A stretch of DNA of 8,440 bases from Gemmatimonadota bacterium (lineage in GTDB: Bacteria > Gemmatimonadota > Gemmatimonadetes > Gemmatimonadales > GWC2-71-9): assembly GCA_003221825.1 (NCBI GenBank), contig QHUE01000042.1:1-8440 (forward strand). Direction: 5' to 3'. The position numbers were made by a program, and so were the translations under genes. How positions within the stretch are numbered: position 1 is the stretch's first letter; every line of letters starts with the position of its first letter. The notes beneath the pieces are model-generated. The model saw only the letters and a program-made list of their open reading frames with translations, did no database searches and had not been told where the DNA came from. Shown here one piece after another: positions 6,355 through 8,440 of the stretch.

Positions 6355-7086
6355 ATGAGCAGCGTGCTCGAGGTGCTGGAGTTGCGCTACGAGCTGCCGG
6401 GAAGTGGTAAGAACCTCGTCGACGGCGTGTCGTTTTCCGTAGCGGCGGGAGAGACGCTCGTGTTGCTCGGGCGCAGCGGCTCGGGCAAGACGACGACGCT
6501 GAAGCTCGTGAACCGGCTGCTGACTCCGACGGGCGGCACCGTGCGGATCGCGAGCGAACCGACCGCCGCGGCCGTCGCCACGCAGCTGCGGCGCCGCATC
6601 GGCTATGTGATTCAGGACATCGGTCTGTTCCCCCACTTCACGGTCGCGGCGAATGTCGGGCTGCTGCCGCGCCTCGAGCGGTGGCCGCCAGACCGCATCG
6701 CGCGCCGGGTACGCGAGCTGCTTGCGCTGGTCGGCCTGGAGCCCGGCACATTCGCAGCGCGCTTTCCGCACGAGCTGTCCGGCGGCCAGCGCCAGCGCGT
6801 CGGCGTGGCCCGCGCGCTGGCCGTCGACCCACCGTTGCTGTTGCTCGACGAACCGTTCGCGGCGCTCGACCCGATCACGCGCCTCGAGCTGCAGCGCGAG
6901 TTTCGCGCGCTCGCAAGCCGGCTCGGCAAGGCGATGGTGTTCGTCACGCACGACGTACGCGAGGGCTTGCTGCTGGGTACGCGCATCGGGCTGCTCGAGA
7001 CCGGACGCCTGACGTTTCTGGGAACACCGGACGAGTTTCGCGCCAGCACATCCCCCGCGGTCCGACAGTTCATGGACGCTGCCTGA
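6355..7086 (+). CDS. ABC transporter ATPase, Opu/ProV-type (quaternary-amine uptake family)
   Basis: Cytoplasmic ATPase powering the importer formed with the next two genes. It is 243 aa from the ATG at 6355, which lies 13 nt after the cupredoxin stop. The frame is open further upstream to an ATG at 6262, but that stretch is Arg-rich, overlaps the cupredoxin gene and is not family-like, so I reject it. Motifs: Walker A GRSGSGKT (39-46), Q-loop in IGYVIQDIGLFPHFTV (Gln87; this wording is typical of OpuCA/OpuBA/ProV), signature LSGGQRQRVGVARAL (141-155), Walker B LLLLDEP (161-167), D-loop AALD, and switch His199 in VTHD. The C-terminal CBS pair that senses ionic strength in OpuA/OpuCA is missing: the protein ends soon after the nucleotide-binding domain. 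An osmotic gate of that kind is therefore not expected. The stop overlaps the permease start. Confidence 0.93.
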   Translation: MSSVLEVLELRYELPGSGKNLVDGVSFSVAAGETLVLLGRSGSGKTTTLKLVNRLLTPTGGTVRIASEPTAAAVATQLRRRIGYVIQDIGLFPHFTVAANVGLLPRLERWPPDRIARRVRELLALVGLEPGTFAARFPHELSGGQRQRVGVARALAVDPPLLLLDEPFAALDPITRLELQREFRALASRLGKAMVFVTHDVREGLLLGTRIGLLETGRLTFLGTPDEFRASTSPAVRQFMDAA

Positions 7087-7712
7087 AGCTCTTCGAGTTT
7101 TACGCCCACCACGCGGGCGAAGTAGGGCTGCTGCTGGGCCAGCATATCGGCATGGTCGCCATCTCCACCGCGCTCGCCTCGGCTCTCGGTCTGCCGCTCG
7201 GTGTCCTGGTGGTCCGCCGGCCCGCGTGGCGCCGGCCCGTCCTCGGGCTCGCGAATGTGTTTCAAACGATCCCCAGCCTGGCGCTTTTCGGTCTGCTGAT
7301 TCCGGTGTTCGGCATCGGCGCATGGACCGCGATCAGCGCGCTCGTCGTCTACGCGCTGCTGCCGATCGTCCGTAATACGTACGCCGGGATCACGGGCGTG
7401 GACCCGGCGGTGCGCGAGGCCGGCCGCGGCATGGGGATGACTGACGGCGAGCTGCTCTGGCTGGTCGAGCTGCCGCTCGCCGCGGGCGTCATCCTCGCGG
7501 GAGTGCGGATCGCGACCGTGGTGAGCGTCGGCGTCGCGACCATCGCGGCCGCCATCGGCGCGGGCGGGCTGGGCGTCTACATCTTTCGCGGCGTAGCCAC
7601 GGTGGACGATACGCTCATCCTCGCGGGTGCTATTCCGGCCGCGCTGCTCGCGCTGCTCGCCGACGCTCTGCTCGGGTTCGCGGAACGCCGGCTCGTCTGG
7701 CGGCCGAAGTGA
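7083..7712 (+). CDS. ABC transporter permease, OpuCB/YehW-type, probable CTG start
   Basis: Inner-membrane channel subunit of the importer. Beginning at CTG 7083 it is 209 aa, standard for OpuBB/OpuCB. Hydrophobic segments fall near 13-40, 53-76, 80-97, 131-155 and 178-199. Family sequences include LANVFQTIPSLALFGLLIPVFG (57-78), YALLPIVRNTYAGI (90-103), the EAA-loop region EAGRGMGMTDGELLWLVELPLA (112-133), which contacts the ATPase, and IGAGGLGVYIFRG (158-170). No ATG, GTG or TTG lies in frame near the expected N-terminus. The first ATG (7152, IGMVAIS) would remove part of helix 1. The CTG at 7083 gives a family-like N-terminus (LKLFEFYAHHAGEV) and overlaps the upstream TGA as CTGA, so I infer translational coupling from a CTG start. 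Reading through from further upstream gives unrelated Arg-rich sequence. Confidence 0.9.
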   Translation: MKLFEFYAHHAGEVGLLLGQHIGMVAISTALASALGLPLGVLVVRRPAWRRPVLGLANVFQTIPSLALFGLLIPVFGIGAWTAISALVVYALLPIVRNTYAGITGVDPAVREAGRGMGMTDGELLWLVELPLAAGVILAGVRIATVVSVGVATIAAAIGAGGLGVYIFRGVATVDDTLILAGAIPAALLALLADALLGFAERRLVWRPK

Positions 7713-8440
7713 CGCGCTTCCTGGTGTTGCTGGCGATTCTGGTATCCGGTTGTGGCAGGCGGGATCGCATCGTCGTCGGCGCGAAGAACTTCACCGAATC
7801 CGATCTCCTGGCGGAGATCGTAGCGCAGCAAATCGAGCGTCGCACAGCGCTGCCCGTGGAGCGGCGGCTCCACCTCGGGGGAACGTTCGTCTGTCATCGG
7901 GCGATCACGGCCGGCGACATCGACCTCTACATCGAGTACACGGGCACCGCGTTCACCGCCATTCTGAAGCAGCCGCCGATCGCAGACCCCGGCAGCGTGT
8001 ATCGCTTCGTCGCCGCGGCGTACGCGCGCGATTTCAAGCTGCAATGGACGGCACCGCTCGGCTTCAACAACACGTTCGCCATCCTGGTGCGCCGTGCCGA
8101 TGCCGAGCGATATGGGTTGCGGTCGATTGCGGATCTCGTGCGCGTGGCGCCCCGCTGGAAGGCGGGATTCGGCTACGAGTTCCTCGAACGCGCGGACGGG
8201 TTTGCGGGTCTTGCCAAGGTGTACGGCCTGACCTTCTCGCGGCCGCCGACGGCGATGGACCTGGGGCTCACCTACCGGGCGCTCGCCGACCGTCGCGTCG
8301 ATGTCATCGCCGGCAACTCGACCGACGGTCAGATCGCCGCGCTCGATCTGGTTGCTTTGACCGACGATCGCGGCTACTTCCCACCGTACCAGGCGGCGCC
8401 GGTCGCCAGAGGTGCAGTGCTCGAGAAGTATCCCGCGGTT
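7709..8440 (+). CDS. Opu-family substrate-binding lipoprotein (OpuAC-type), 3' end cut by window
   Basis: Lipid-anchored periplasmic binding protein that delivers ligand to the permease and ATPase encoded just upstream. A GTG start at 7709 overlaps the permease stop as GTGA. The first 14 residues are a lipoprotein signal with lipobox VSGC, giving Cys15 as the lipidated residue. The 244 visible codons follow the quaternary-amine binding family closely: VVGAKNFTESDLLAEI (22-37), HLGGTFVCHRAI (55-66), DIDLYIEYTGT (70-80), GFGYEFLERADGFAGL (153-168), MDLGLTYRAL (183-192), NSTDGQI (203-209) and TDDRGYFPPYQAAPV (218-232). Perhaps 30-40 residues are missing at the C-terminus. Betaine, choline, carnitine or ergothioneine are family ligands. 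The GNSTDG segment replaces the AYSTDG form I recall in betaine/choline binders, so the ligand may differ. Fold certain, ligand open. Confidence 0.92.
   Translation, partial: MTRFLVLLAILVSGCGRRDRIVVGAKNFTESDLLAEIVAQQIERRTALPVERRLHLGGTFVCHRAITAGDIDLYIEYTGTAFTAILKQPPIADPGSVYRFVAAAYARDFKLQWTAPLGFNNTFAILVRRADAERYGLRSIADLVRVAPRWKAGFGYEFLERADGFAGLAKVYGLTFSRPPTAMDLGLTYRALADRRVDVIAGNSTDGQIAALDLVALTDDRGYFPPYQAAPVARGAVLEKYPAV

Noticed and set aside
6681..7082. N-terminal extension of the permease by 134 residues
   Set aside because: This part is the shadow of the ATPase gene in another frame, Arg/Ala/Pro-rich and unlike any permease; homology-like sequence begins only at about 7083.
6289..7323. Open frame of 344 codons antisense to the ABC genes
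   Set aside because: It crosses the boundaries of three well-supported genes and encodes an Arg/Ala-rich sequence without motifs.

Overview
This high-GC window reads as accessory chromosome of a Gram-negative (diderm) bacterium. It encodes outer-membrane proteins (a TonB-dependent receptor and a Wza-type export protein), a lipoprotein with a lipobox, and a periplasmic cupredoxin. The protein style (sulfocyanin-type cupredoxin, short Wza, gene-dense GC-rich DNA) would fit Gemmatimonadota or a relative such as Acidobacteriota. That placement is from memory of family resemblance, not a search.

Layout. Positions 1-402 (minus strand) hold the N-terminal two thirds or so of a bacterial sugar transferase (initiating glycosyl-1-phosphate transferase), cut by the window edge. 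A 153-bp divergent intergenic region (403-555) follows. On the plus strand, 556-2940 is a Wzc-like chain-length regulator fused to a bacterial tyrosine kinase, and 2964-3590 is a short Wza-like periplasmic/outer-membrane export protein. These three genes form the core of a Wzx/Wzy-type capsule or exopolysaccharide locus: lipid-linked initiation, length control with kinase, and export.

After a 92-bp gap that may carry a promoter, a second plus-strand cluster runs to the window end with almost no spacing: TonB-dependent receptor (3683-5800), 13 nt, sulfocyanin-like blue-copper protein (5814-6341), 13 nt, Opu-type ABC ATPase (6355-7086), 4-nt overlap, permease (7083-7712), 4-nt overlap, and an OpuAC-type substrate-binding lipoprotein (7709 to beyond 8440). 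The last three are a complete ABC importer of the quaternary-amine (glycine betaine/choline/carnitine) family. With the receptor in front they could form a full outer-membrane-to-cytoplasm uptake route, with a copper protein in the middle.

The most interesting points are this receptor, cupredoxin and betaine-type importer arrangement, the apparent CTG start of the permease, and the apparent loss of a family-typical tyrosine in the binding protein. I saw no RNA genes, mobile elements, CRISPR arrays or long repeats. No gap between genes exceeds 300 bases.
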